Part shown: one piece after another, positions 23,685-32,630 of the stretch
How positions within the stretch are numbered: the stretch's first letter is position 1
Layout: each line of letters begins with the position of its first letter
NCBI RefSeq assembly: GCF_023652955.1
Contig: NZ_JAKLOY010000001.1
Location: 1,488,001 to 1,552,000, forward strand
Source of the DNA: Geomonas sp. Red32
Lineage (GTDB): Bacteria > Desulfobacterota > Desulfuromonadia > Geobacterales > Geobacteraceae
Length of the DNA stretch: 64,000 nucleotides
Direction: 5' to 3'
Notes under the pieces: model-generated
Told to the model about the DNA's origin: nothing
Seen by the model: only the letters and a program-made list of their open reading frames with translations
Database searches by the model: none
Position numbers and translations under genes: made by a program

Positions 23685-25631
23685 TTGACGAAACCTTTTG
23701 ACATCCCGGTATTGACCACCCTCTCGCTGCTGTTTGTGGAAGATGACGCCATGGCCCGGGAGACCGCGAGCTTTTCTCTGAAGCTCAACTTCCCCAACCT
23801 GCGCATCTACACGGCCGGTAACGGGCAGGAGGGGTTGGAGCAGTACCGGAAATTTCATCCCGACATCGTGCTGACCGATATCAAGATGCCGGTCATGGAC
23901 GGCATGGAGATGTCCCAGGAAATCCTCGCCATGGAGCCGGGGGCGCACATCATCGTCACCTCGGGGCATTCCGATCTCACCTACCTTTTGCAGGGAATCA
24001 AGATGGGGATCCGGCGCTACGTGCTGAAGCCCCTCGACCACGAGCTTCTTTTCGAAGCGGTCTCCGACTGCATGTCCCGCGTGCTGATGCAGAGGCAGAT
24101 GCAGCAGCAGGAGCAGTACATCGGCCTTCTCTCCCAGGCGGTCGAACAAAGCCCGAGCCTCATCCTGATCGCAAACCCCGAGGGCCGGATCGAGTACGCC
24201 AACGGCAAGTTCCTGGAACTGACCGGTTACTCGGAAGAGGAGGTTCTCCGGATGGACCTGCGTGAGTTCCATCTCCAGGACCCCGACGTCCCCTCCTTCG
24301 AGGAGGTGTGGGAGCGGGTGAACTCGGGGGTGGACTGGCACGGAGAAGGGGTGAACCGAAAAAAGGACGGCCAGCTCTACCGCGAGGCGGTGGCCATCTC
24401 CCCCATCATGGAGGGGGAGGGAAAGATCGCCCATTTCGTCACCGTCCGGGAAGACGTCACCCTGAAAAAGCGGGCCGAGGAGGAGATGATCCTCTCCCAA
24501 AAGCTCAAATCCCTCGGTGTGCTGGCCGGTGGGCTCGCCCACGACTTCAACAACATCATGACCGGCGTCCTCGGTAACATCTCGTTCGCCCAGGCTTCGC
24601 TCTCCGACCCCGCGCGGGTGTCCACCTGCCTGGCCCAGGCGGAGAAGGCTTCGCTGCGCGCGGTGGAACTGACCCGCCAGCTGCTGACCTTCGCCCGCGG
24701 CGGCAAGCCGGTCAAGAAGCAGGTCGCGGTGCGGCACCTGATCGAGGAGTCGGTCGCGCTGGGGCTACGGGGGAGCAAGGTGCAGGGGGTGGTGCGGGTT
24801 CCGGCCGTCATCGCCCAGGTGGAGGTCGACAGCGGTCAGATCATCCAGGCCTTCAACAATATCCTGATCAACGCGGTGCAGGCCATGCCCGAGGGCGGAA
24901 CGGTCACCATCGAGGCGGAGAGCGTCGAGCTCGGGGAGGGAAATTCCCTGGGCCTCTCCGAGGGGAGCTACGTCCGGGTCAGTTTCACCGACCAGGGGTG
25001 CGGCGTCCCCGACAAGGTGAAGGGAAAGATCTTCGATCCCTATTTCAGCACGAAGAGCGGCAACTCGGGCCTCGGCCTGACCACCGCCCACTCGATCGTC
25101 TCCCGCCACGGCGGCCACATTGGGGTGCAAACTTCCGCGGGCGGCGGAGCCACCTTCGTCTGCCACCTCCCCGCCGTCCAGGCCCTCCCCGGCCAGGTCG
25201 AGCCGCCGCCCAAAGCGACCCCGGCCCCCCAGCCGGGAACCGGGCAATCCATCCTCCTCATGGACGACGACCAGGACGTCCGCACCATCGGCTGCACCAT
25301 GCTGGAAAGCCTGGGGTTCCAGGTGGCGACCTGCAGCTGCGGCGAGGAGGCCATCGATCTCTACATGGAGGCTAACCGGAGCGGGAAGCGGTTTGCCGCG
25401 GTCATCATGGACCTGACGGTCCCGGGCGGCATGGGTGGGAAGGAGGCGGCGAAGCGGATTCTCGCCCTCGACCCGGCTGCCTGCCTGGTGGTCTCCAGCG
25501 GCTATTCCGACGATCCGGTCATGGCCGATTACCAGCAGTACGGCTTCTGCTCGGTGCTTCCCAAGCCGTACGTGATGAGCAGCCTGGCCGAACTGATGAG
25601 CACCCTGCACGGAGGCGTTCCCGGGAGTTGA
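23685..25631 (+). CDS. Hybrid sensor histidine kinase: receiver-PAS-HisKA-HATPase-receiver
   Basis: About 648 residues, no membrane segment. An N-terminal receiver has phospho-acceptor Asp in VLTDIKMPVMDG; a PAS domain (ILIANPEGRIEYANGKFLELTGY) follows; then the H-box LAGGLAHDFNNIMTGVLG, ATPase motifs (NNILINAVQAMPEGG, DQGCGVPDKVKGKIFDPYFSTK, GLGLTTAHSIV), and a second receiver with IMDLTVPGG. It can take a phosphoryl group at both ends, so it probably works in a multi-step relay. TTG at 23685 behind AAGGAGGAG is the best start; ATG at 23634 is possible, and the frame is open further up to a TAG. It stands next to another soluble kinase. Confidence 0.9.
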   Translation: MTKPFDIPVLTTLSLLFVEDDAMARETASFSLKLNFPNLRIYTAGNGQEGLEQYRKFHPDIVLTDIKMPVMDGMEMSQEILAMEPGAHIIVTSGHSDLTYLLQGIKMGIRRYVLKPLDHELLFEAVSDCMSRVLMQRQMQQQEQYIGLLSQAVEQSPSLILIANPEGRIEYANGKFLELTGYSEEEVLRMDLREFHLQDPDVPSFEEVWERVNSGVDWHGEGVNRKKDGQLYREAVAISPIMEGEGKIAHFVTVREDVTLKKRAEEEMILSQKLKSLGVLAGGLAHDFNNIMTGVLGNISFAQASLSDPARVSTCLAQAEKASLRAVELTRQLLTFARGGKPVKKQVAVRHLIEESVALGLRGSKVQGVVRVPAVIAQVEVDSGQIIQAFNNILINAVQAMPEGGTVTIEAESVELGEGNSLGLSEGSYVRVSFTDQGCGVPDKVKGKIFDPYFSTKSGNSGLGLTTAHSIVSRHGGHIGVQTSAGGGATFVCHLPAVQALPGQVEPPPKATPAPQPGTGQSILLMDDDQDVRTIGCTMLESLGFQVATCSCGEEAIDLYMEANRSGKRFAAVIMDLTVPGGMGGKEAAKRILALDPAACLVVSSGYSDDPVMADYQQYGFCSVLPKPYVMSSLAELMSTLHGGVPGS

Positions 25632-25703
25632 CCGGAGAACGAACTGGCGGTATCTTAATGATTCCGCCAAGGGTGTTTATCTAACGTAACAGGGGCCGAT
25701 CCA

Positions 25704-27971
25704 GTGAGGCTTTCCAAACCGGTCGTAGACGAAGTGAGATCTCAGGGGCGAAGCGCGGAAGAGCTCGCCGCGGAGAACGCGGAGCTTCGCCGCCGGCTGG
25801 CCGAGGCCGAGCGGCGCGCGGAGGCCGGTATCCTGCGGGTGAACCGCCTCTACGAGGTGCTGCGGGCGGTCGACCAGGCCATCGTCCATCTCTCCGACCG
25901 GGGGGAGCTCTTCGAGGAGTTCTGCCGCGCCGCCGTCGAGCCGGGAGGATTCCGCCTGGCGGCGGTCGGGCTCGTGGAGCGGGAAACCGGGGCCATCAGG
26001 ATGGCCGCCTCCCGCGGCGAGACCGCCTACCTCGACAAGGTCCGTATCTCCTCGCACCCGGTGCCGGAGGGGATGGGCCCGGCCGGAGTCGCCATCAGGG
26101 AAGGGAGGCTCGCCTTCTGCAACGACTTCGCCAAGGCCGAGGCTACTTTCCCCTGGCTCGAGACGGCGCTCTCCCATGGCCTCCGTTCCGGCGCCAGCGT
26201 GCCGGTCAGGGAAAACGGCGAGGTGGTCGGCTGCATGACGCTCTGGGCAGGCGAGGTGGATGCCTTCGACGCCCGCGACCTGGAGCTCCTCGAGCAGATG
26301 GGGGCCGACATCTCGTTCTCGCTGGACAACCTCCAGCTCGAAGCCCGGATCCACGAAGCCCAGCTGAAGGCCGAAATGGCCGGGGAGCGGGAACGCTCAG
26401 CCGAGGCCTTGCGGGAGAGCGAGGTACGCTTCCGTTCCCTCTTCGAAAACACCCCCGACGCCGTTTTTCTCACCATTCCCGATGGCCGCATCCTGGCCGC
26501 CAACCCCGCCGCCTGCGCCATGTTCGGCCGCTCCGAAGAGGAGATCTGCCGGCTCGGCCGCGAGCCCCTCATGGATCACAGCGACCCGCGCTTCCAATCT
26601 GCCCTCGATATCCGGAGCCGGACCGGGCGCGCCTCGAAGCTCGAGCTCCGCTTCCTGCGCAAAAACGGGGAATCCTTCCCGGCCGAGGTCGATTCCGTCA
26701 TCTTACCCGGCAACCCTCCCAGCTCGTTCGTCATCCTGCGCGACATAAGCGGCCGCAAACAGGCCGAGGAGGCGCTGCGCCTCTCCGAGGAGAAATTCTC
26801 CCGCGCCTTCGCCGAGAGCCCGGCCGCCCTGGCACTGAGCACCCTCGAGGAAGGGATCCTCGTGGACGTGAACGACACTTGGCTGGCGGTCCACGGCTTC
26901 GAGAGGAATGAGGTGCTGGGGAAATCGGCCCGTCGGATGGGACTGTGGGCGGACGAGGAGCAGATGGTCCGCTTTGTCGCCGAGCTGAAAGAGCATGGTT
27001 CGGTCAGGGGGTGGGAGGCCCAGTTCATTAAGAAGGACAAGGCTCCCTTCTTCGCCCAGCTTTCCGCCCAGGTGCTGTCGGTAGGCAACGATATGGTCAT
27101 CCTCCTCACCATCGTGGACATCACCGAGCGCAAATGGGCCGAGCAGCGGCTCACCGAGATGAACGAGGAGCTGGAGCGCCGGGTGGCGATGAGGACTGCC
27201 CAGCTGGAGACCAACATGGAGATGCTGAGGGCGGAGACCGCCGAGCGGATCCGGGTCGTGGAGGAGCTCAGGAAGAACGAGCAGCTGTTGATCCAGCAAA
27301 ACAGGCTGGCGGCCCTGGGCGAGATGATCGGCAACATCGCCCACCAGTGGCGCCAGCCCTTGAACTCGCTGGGGCTCTTGATCCAGCAGCCCTCACTCTG
27401 CTTCGCCCGAGGCGCGCTGACCAAAGAGATCCTGGACGAGACCACCGGCAAATCGATGACCCTGGTCAGGCATATGTCCAGGACCATCGACGACTTCCGG
27501 AACTACTTCAAGCCGGAGAAGGAGAAGGTTTCCTTCCGGGTCCTCGACGAGCTGGAGAAGACCCTGTCGCTCATCGAGGGGAGCTTCCAGGGGCAGAAGA
27601 TCGACATGGAGCTGATGGCTGAGGCCGATCCGGAGGTGCTCGGCTATCCCAACGAGTTTGCCCAGGTGCTCGTCAACGTGCTGATCAATGCCCGGGACGC
27701 CTTCCAGGAGCGCCAGATCGCCAAGCCGAAGATCCTGATCAAGGTCGGCCTCGCCGGGGAACGGGCCCTGGTGGCCATCGCCGATAACGCCGGGGGGATA
27801 CCCGACGAGATCCTCGGCAAGGTCTTCGACCCCTATTTCACCACCAAGGGGCCCGCGGTCGGCACCGGCGTCGGCCTCTTCATGTCCAAGACCATCATCG
27901 AGAAGAACATGGGCGGCCGCCTCACCGTCCGCAACATCGAAGGGGGCGCCGAGTTCGTCATCGAGATCTGA
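25704..27971 (+). CDS. Cytosolic sensor histidine kinase, GAF-PAS-PAS-HisKA
   Basis: 755 residues, GTG start. A coiled coil (residues ~12-35, EELAAENAELRRRLAEAERRAE) leads into a GAF domain (~40-215), two PAS domains (FRSLFENTPDAVFLTIPDGRILAAN and FSRAFAESPAALALSTLEEG), another coiled coil, and the H-box LGEMIGNIAHQWRQPLNSLG of the HWRQPL type frequent in this lineage. The ATPase part reads NVLINARDAF, DNAGGIPDEILGKVFDPYFTTK and GVGLFMSKTIIE. It lacks a receiver; a partner response regulator is not adjacent, although the preceding hybrid kinase (73 bases upstream) has two. Co-transcription of the two kinases is possible. Confidence 0.9.
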   Translation: MRLSKPVVDEVRSQGRSAEELAAENAELRRRLAEAERRAEAGILRVNRLYEVLRAVDQAIVHLSDRGELFEEFCRAAVEPGGFRLAAVGLVERETGAIRMAASRGETAYLDKVRISSHPVPEGMGPAGVAIREGRLAFCNDFAKAEATFPWLETALSHGLRSGASVPVRENGEVVGCMTLWAGEVDAFDARDLELLEQMGADISFSLDNLQLEARIHEAQLKAEMAGERERSAEALRESEVRFRSLFENTPDAVFLTIPDGRILAANPAACAMFGRSEEEICRLGREPLMDHSDPRFQSALDIRSRTGRASKLELRFLRKNGESFPAEVDSVILPGNPPSSFVILRDISGRKQAEEALRLSEEKFSRAFAESPAALALSTLEEGILVDVNDTWLAVHGFERNEVLGKSARRMGLWADEEQMVRFVAELKEHGSVRGWEAQFIKKDKAPFFAQLSAQVLSVGNDMVILLTIVDITERKWAEQRLTEMNEELERRVAMRTAQLETNMEMLRAETAERIRVVEELRKNEQLLIQQNRLAALGEMIGNIAHQWRQPLNSLGLLIQQPSLCFARGALTKEILDETTGKSMTLVRHMSRTIDDFRNYFKPEKEKVSFRVLDELEKTLSLIEGSFQGQKIDMELMAEADPEVLGYPNEFAQVLVNVLINARDAFQERQIAKPKILIKVGLAGERALVAIADNAGGIPDEILGKVFDPYFTTKGPAVGTGVGLFMSKTIIEKNMGGRLTVRNIEGGAEFVIEI

Positions 27972-27996
27972 CGCAGCGTCCCGTCTTTCTCACCAT

Positions 27997-28752
27997 TCAC
28001 TCCACGAAGATCATCTTTTTGGTCATCCCCCCGTCCACCACCAGGTTCTGCCCGGTGACGAATCCGGAGCGCCCGGAGGAGAGATAGAGGACCGCCTCGG
28101 CGACGTCGTCGGGGCGTCCCACCCGCCCCACCGGGTGCTGCTCGTGATCCTCGGTGGTGAGTTTGGGCGGGGCCGCCAGGGAGCTCTTCTTCCAGTCGTC
28201 CACCGCGATCCACCCCGGACTCACGCAATTTACCCGAACCTCGGGACCCAGGCTCGCCGCGAGCGCGTGGGTGAGCGCCACCACCCCTCCCTTGCTGGCC
28301 GAGTACGCCTCGGTGCCGGCCTCGGACTGGATTGCCCTGGTGGAGGCGATGTTGACGATGGTCCCCCGGCTTTGGCGCAGGTGCGGAACGGCATATTTGG
28401 AACAGAGGAAGACCCCGGTGAGGTTGGTGTCGATCACCCGCTTCCAGTCGGCGAGGGAGAGCGATTCGATGGGTGCCGCGTGGGCGCGGGCGATGGCGGC
28501 GTTGTTGACCAGGGTGTCGATCCGTCCGAAGCGGGAGATGAGGTCGGCAATCGTCTTCTGCACCCCCTCCTCGTCGGCTACGTCCAGCTGGTACGGGACC
28601 GCGCTGCCGCCGGCTCCGTAAAGGAGGGCGGCCTCGGTGGCGGCTTCCCCGTCGAGATCGGCGACCGCCACCGTGTACCCTTCCTCCACGAACCGCTTGA
28701 CCAGGCACCTTCCGATACCCTGTCCTCCACCGGTGACGATGGCGACTTTCAT
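27997..28752 (-). CDS. Short-chain dehydrogenase/reductase
   Basis: A 251-residue classical SDR. The nucleotide-binding TGGGQGIG, DTLVNNAA, catalytic Ser (NIASTRA region) and YSASKGG (Tyr-x3-Lys) are in place, with SPGWIAVDDW after the catalytic helix. An acidic residue at the end of the second strand (VAVADLDGE) favours NAD(H). Substrate unknown; 3-oxoacyl-ACP reductase-like or sugar/alcohol dehydrogenase are options. The start at 28752 follows AAGGAGGGATCT. It converges with the kinase gene and is divergent from larB. Confidence 0.92.
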   Translation of the reverse strand: MKVAIVTGGGQGIGRCLVKRFVEEGYTVAVADLDGEAATEAALLYGAGGSAVPYQLDVADEEGVQKTIADLISRFGRIDTLVNNAAIARAHAAPIESLSLADWKRVIDTNLTGVFLCSKYAVPHLRQSRGTIVNIASTRAIQSEAGTEAYSASKGGVVALTHALAASLGPEVRVNCVSPGWIAVDDWKKSSLAAPPKLTTEDHEQHPVGRVGRPDDVAEAVLYLSSGRSGFVTGQNLVVDGGMTKKMIFVE

Positions 28753-28965
28753 AGATCCCTCCTTAAGCGTCTCTCCTGCGAAAGTATGAACGGTACCGCA
28801 CCCGGGAAAGGTAATCAACCTCATCTCCCCCGGCAAACGGCTGCCGGTTGGCGCAAAAATTTGCGTGCGGCTGCGGCAACCCTCATTTTTTCTAAAGCAA
28901 ACGCACCTTTAGTGTGGTAGTTTTTAACCTTATTTTTACCAAACCATGGGAGGGCTTTGCTGCCA

Positions 28966-29721
28966 ATGCAACGAAGCGCTATCGAGAAAATTCTCCAGGA
29001 GCTTGCCGAGGGGACCGTCGGCGTGCCCCAGGCGCTGGAAAGCCTGAAACATCTCCCGTTCGAGGACCTGGGATGCGCCACGGTTGACCACCACCGCACC
29101 CTTCGCCAGGGGTTCCCCGAGGTCATCTTCGGCCAGAGCAAGAGCGTCGACCAGATGCGGACCATCATCGCAGCCCTCCTCGACAAGGGCTCCAACGTGC
29201 TGGCAACCAGGATCGATCCCGAGAAGGGTGACCAGCTGGTGGCGAGCTTTCCGCAGGGGATCTACCACCCGGACGCCCGGGCCTTCACCGTCGAGCAGCA
29301 TCCGGCCGGGATCCGCGGCAAGGGGACGGTGCTCGTGGTCTGCGCAGGGACCTCCGATATCCCGGTGGCCGCCGAGGCGGTCCTCACCGCGCGGATGATG
29401 GGGAACGAGGTGGAGAAGCTCTACGACGTCGGGGTGGCCGGTCTGCACCGCCTACTGGCAAGACGCTCGCTTCTCCACGACGCCTCGGTGATCATCGTGG
29501 TGGCGGGGATGGAGGGGGCGCTTCCCTCCGTGATCGGCGGCCTGGTGGACAAGCCGGTGATCGCCGTCCCCACCTCGGTCGGCTACGGCGCGGCTTTTGG
29601 CGGCGTCGCGGCGCTCCTCGGGATGCTTAACTCCTGCGCCGCCGGGGTTACGGTGGTCAACATCGACAACGGTTTCGGGGCCGCCTACGCGGCGAGCCTC
29701 ATGAACAGGATTCATGCATGA
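28966..29721 (+). CDS. larB: Nickel-pincer cofactor biosynthesis protein LarB
   Basis: A 251-residue protein. The C-terminal half is a PurE-like domain (VLVVCAGTSDIPVAAEAVLTARMMGNEVEKLYDVGVAGLHRLL, VVAGMEGALPSVIGGLVDKPVIAVPTSVGYG). LarB carboxylates and adds AMP chemistry to nicotinic acid adenine dinucleotide, the first step to the nickel-pincer cofactor of lactate racemase. ATG at 28966 is preferred over TTG at 28957, which lies too close to the GGGAGGG ribosome site. Its stop overlaps the larC start (ATGA). LarE and a LarA-type enzyme are not in the window, so the cofactor user must lie elsewhere. Confidence 0.95.
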   Translation: MQRSAIEKILQELAEGTVGVPQALESLKHLPFEDLGCATVDHHRTLRQGFPEVIFGQSKSVDQMRTIIAALLDKGSNVLATRIDPEKGDQLVASFPQGIYHPDARAFTVEQHPAGIRGKGTVLVVCAGTSDIPVAAEAVLTARMMGNEVEKLYDVGVAGLHRLLARRSLLHDASVIIVVAGMEGALPSVIGGLVDKPVIAVPTSVGYGAAFGGVAALLGMLNSCAAGVTVVNIDNGFGAAYAASLMNRIHA

Positions 29722-30872
29722 AGTTTCTGTATTTCGACTGCTTTGCCGGCATTGCCGGAGACATGACGGTAGGGGCTTTGCTGGAGCTGGGACTTCCCCT
29801 CGACACCCTTCGCGAACAACTGGCCGTTCTCCCTTTTTCCGGTTACACCCTGGAGAGCTCCCGGGCGGAGCGCCACGGCGTGACCGGCACCTCGTTCCGT
29901 GTCCGTCTTGCCGCCGAAGACCAGCCGCACCGGCACTACTCCCACATCGCCCGCATGATAGACGAGGCGCCCCTCTCCCCGCGCGTGAAGGAGCTTTCCC
30001 AGCGGATCTTCCGCAGGCTTGCCGAGGCTGAGGCGACCGTCCACGGGGTGCCGATGGAGCGGGTCCATTTTCACGAGGTGGGCGCGGTCGACTCCATCGT
30101 GGATATCGTGGGAGCCGCCATCGGCCTCGACTATCTCGGCATCGACCGGGTCTGCTGCTCGCCCCTTCCGTATGGGCGCGGCTTCGTCAAGACCGCCCAC
30201 GGCCTCTTGCCCGTCCCGGCTCCGGCCACCGCCCAACTTTTGACCGGCATCCCGCTCGGCGCCGACATCGGCGAAGGCGAGCGGGTGACCCCGACCGGGG
30301 CCGCCATCGTCGCCGCCCTGGCCGAGTCGTTCGGCCCGCCCCCTGCCATGACCGTGAAAGGGATCGGCCACGGCGCGGGCGAAAAGGATTTTCCCGAGGT
30401 CCCCAACCTGCTCCGCATCGTCATGGGCGAGGACGCAGGGGACCCCGGCGAAGAAGTGATGGTGCTGGAGACCCACCTCGACGACGTGACCCCGGAGATC
30501 CTCGGCTTTTTGATGGAGCGGCTTTTCGCCGAAGGTGCCCTCGACGCCGCCTTCTCTCCGCTGCAGATGAAGAAGAACCGTCCGGGAACGAGGCTTACCG
30601 TGGTGGCCCGGCGGGAAGATCTCGACCGGCTGGCGCGCCTGGTGCTCGCGGAGTCGACCGCCATCGGCGTCCGCTACTACCCGGTCCGCCGTCTCACCCT
30701 CGGCCGCAAGCTCGAGGAGCGGGAGACCTCGCTCGGTACGGTGCGGGTCAAGGTGCTCGACAACGGGAGGATCACCCCCGAGTTCGAATCGTGCCGGGAG
30801 ATTGCGCTGGCTAGATCGCTGCCGCTTCTGGATGTCTACCGGATCGTGGAGAGGGAGATCGGCGCGCCATGA
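29718..30872 (+). CDS. larC: Nickel-pincer cofactor biosynthesis protein LarC (nickel insertase)
   Basis: A 384-residue protein in one continuous frame; in Lactiplantibacillus the gene needs a programmed frameshift, not here. MKFLYFDCFAGIAGDMTVGALLELG is the family N-terminus; HFHEVGAVDSIVDIVGAAIGLDYL and YGRGFVKTAHGLLPVPAPAT follow, then the C-terminal domain (LETHLDDVTPEILGFLMERLF, KKNRPGTRLTVVAR). LarC inserts nickel into the pincer using CTP. ATGA overlap with larB and with pgpA indicates a tightly coupled operon. Confidence 0.95.
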   Translation: MKFLYFDCFAGIAGDMTVGALLELGLPLDTLREQLAVLPFSGYTLESSRAERHGVTGTSFRVRLAAEDQPHRHYSHIARMIDEAPLSPRVKELSQRIFRRLAEAEATVHGVPMERVHFHEVGAVDSIVDIVGAAIGLDYLGIDRVCCSPLPYGRGFVKTAHGLLPVPAPATAQLLTGIPLGADIGEGERVTPTGAAIVAALAESFGPPPAMTVKGIGHGAGEKDFPEVPNLLRIVMGEDAGDPGEEVMVLETHLDDVTPEILGFLMERLFAEGALDAAFSPLQMKKNRPGTRLTVVARREDLDRLARLVLAESTAIGVRYYPVRRLTLGRKLEERETSLGTVRVKVLDNGRITPEFESCREIALARSLPLLDVYRIVEREIGAP

Positions 30873-31318
30873 AAAGCTTCATCGTCCTGGCCGCCACCTG
30901 GTTCGGTACCGGATTCGCTCCCTTTGCCTCCGGCACCGTCGGTACCGTGGGAGGCATCCCGTTCTACCTGGCGCTCAGCCTTTTGCCGCTGCCGCTCTAC
31001 CTGCTGACCACCGCCGCCTTCACGCTCCTCGCCTGCTGGGTTTCGGGACGGGCCGGGGTGATCTTCGGCGAGCACGACTCGGGGAAGATCGTCATCGACG
31101 AGGTGGCCGGCTACCTGGTGACCATGATCGCGGTCCCCCCGACCTGGCAGGGGGTACTGGCGGGATTCTTCTTTTTCCGGCTCTTCGACGTCACCAAGCC
31201 GCAGCCGGCCCGCTACTTCGATCGCTCGGTGAAAAACGGCTACGGCGTCGTCATGGATGACATCTGTGCCGGTGTGTACGCCTGCTTGGCCACCCATCTG
31301 CTTCTGAGGTTCGTGTGA
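30869..31318 (+). CDS. pgpA: Phosphatidylglycerophosphatase A
   Basis: A 149-residue membrane enzyme with four hydrophobic segments. Signature blocks are GTGFAPFASGTVGT near the N-terminus, IVIDEVAGYLVTM and FRLFDVTKPQPARYFDRSVKNGYGVVMDDICAG. PgpA removes the phosphate from phosphatidylglycerol phosphate on the cytoplasmic side of the inner membrane. The start overlaps the larC stop and the stop overlaps cinA, so all four genes are likely translated from one message; the link to nickel cofactor synthesis seems incidental. Confidence 0.95.
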   Translation: MKSFIVLAATWFGTGFAPFASGTVGTVGGIPFYLALSLLPLPLYLLTTAAFTLLACWVSGRAGVIFGEHDSGKIVIDEVAGYLVTMIAVPPTWQGVLAGFFFFRLFDVTKPQPARYFDRSVKNGYGVVMDDICAGVYACLATHLLLRFV

Positions 31319-32544
31319 AGGTAGCGACGCTTTCCATAGGGGACGAGCTTCTCTCCGGCGAGGTGGTGGACACCAACGCCTCCCACATCGCCGGGCGCTG
31401 TTTCGAGATCGGCCTGCGGGTGCAGAAGCACCTGACGGTTGGGGATCGTGAGGAGTCCATCGTGGCGGCGCTCAGGGAACTGGCGTCGGAGAGCGATGCC
31501 GTCATCGTGACCGGCGGGCTCGGTCCCACCCCCGATGACCTCACGTCAGCCGCGGCTGCCTGTGCCGCCGGCCTGGAAATGGAGGTGTCGGCCGAGGCGC
31601 TGGCCCACCTGGAGCGTTTCGCCGCCCGGATCACCGGCGGGCTTCACCCCGGCAACCAGCGTCAGGCCCTACTTCCCAAGGGGTGTCCGCTGATCCCCAA
31701 TCCCCTGGGGACCGCCTGCGGGTTCGAGCTCCCGATCGACGGGGCGCGGCTGTTCTTCATGCCGGGGGTTCCCTTCGAAATGAAGCGGATGCTGGAGGAG
31801 ACCGTCCTCCCCGCCCTGGCTGAGGAGGGGAGGGAGCCCAACTGCAGGATCGTATTGAAGCTCTTCGGGACCTCCGAGGCTGCCGTCGCGGCGAGGCTGG
31901 AGGGGGCGCTTCCCCCCGGCTCCCCGGTCGAGCTCGCCTACTGCGTGAAGTTTCCCGACATCCACATCATCCTGAGAGGCGAGGCCAAGGACGCGGACCT
32001 CGTGGAGCGGGCGGCCGCGGAAGTAGCCGGCCGGTTCCCGCGGGAGCTCTTCGCCCGCAACGACGAGACCATGGATGAGGTGCTGGCTGCCCTCTTCCGG
32101 GAAAAGGGGCGCACCCTTTCGCTGGCGGAATCCTGCACTGGCGGGATGATCGCCTCCCGCATCACCTCCCAGGGAGGAAGCTCCGCGTACTTCCTGGAGG
32201 GGGCGGTAACCTACAGCAACCAGGCCAAGAGCAGGATGCTCGGGGTGCCGGCCGATCTCATCGAAGCCAAGGGCGCGGTCAGCGCGGAGGTGGCGGTGGC
32301 GATGGCCTCCGGCGCACGGATCGCGGCCGGTAGCGACCTGGCCCTCTCGGTCACCGGCATCGCCGGCCCCGAAGGGGGGACTCCCGAGAAACCGGTCGGG
32401 ACGGTGTACATGGCCCTGGCGGACGCCAACGGCTGCCGGGTCACCCGCTACAATTTCCAGGGCGGCCGCGATGCGGTCCGGTCGATAACCACGGTGAGTG
32501 CGCTCGACTGGCTCAGGCGGTACCTGCTGGAGGAAGTGCAATGA
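31315..32544 (+). CDS. cinA: CinA: nicotinamide-nucleotide amidase / competence-damage protein
   Basis: A 409-residue, two-domain protein starting at GTG. The N-terminal MoaB/MogA-like (COG1058) domain (ATLSIGDELLSGEVVDTNASHIA, VTGGLGPTPDDLT) has ADP-ribose pyrophosphatase activity in characterised members. The C-terminal amidase (SLAESCTGGMIASRITSQGGSSAYFLEG, SVTGIAGPEGGTPEKPVGTVYMA) deamidates NMN for pyridine-nucleotide recycling. The start overlaps the pgpA stop. In several bacteria cinA lies before recA; here recA follows 2.4 kb later, with a kinase gene between. Confidence 0.95.
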   Translation: MKVATLSIGDELLSGEVVDTNASHIAGRCFEIGLRVQKHLTVGDREESIVAALRELASESDAVIVTGGLGPTPDDLTSAAAACAAGLEMEVSAEALAHLERFAARITGGLHPGNQRQALLPKGCPLIPNPLGTACGFELPIDGARLFFMPGVPFEMKRMLEETVLPALAEEGREPNCRIVLKLFGTSEAAVAARLEGALPPGSPVELAYCVKFPDIHIILRGEAKDADLVERAAAEVAGRFPRELFARNDETMDEVLAALFREKGRTLSLAESCTGGMIASRITSQGGSSAYFLEGAVTYSNQAKSRMLGVPADLIEAKGAVSAEVAVAMASGARIAAGSDLALSVTGIAGPEGGTPEKPVGTVYMALADANGCRVTRYNFQGGRDAVRSITTVSALDWLRRYLLEEVQ

Positions 32545-32630
32545 TATGAAGCGGCCTCCCGCCATCCGTGGGGAGGACAACGACTGCCCCCCTCCCGACA
32601 GGGCGGGGGATGTGATGACCAGGTGGATAG

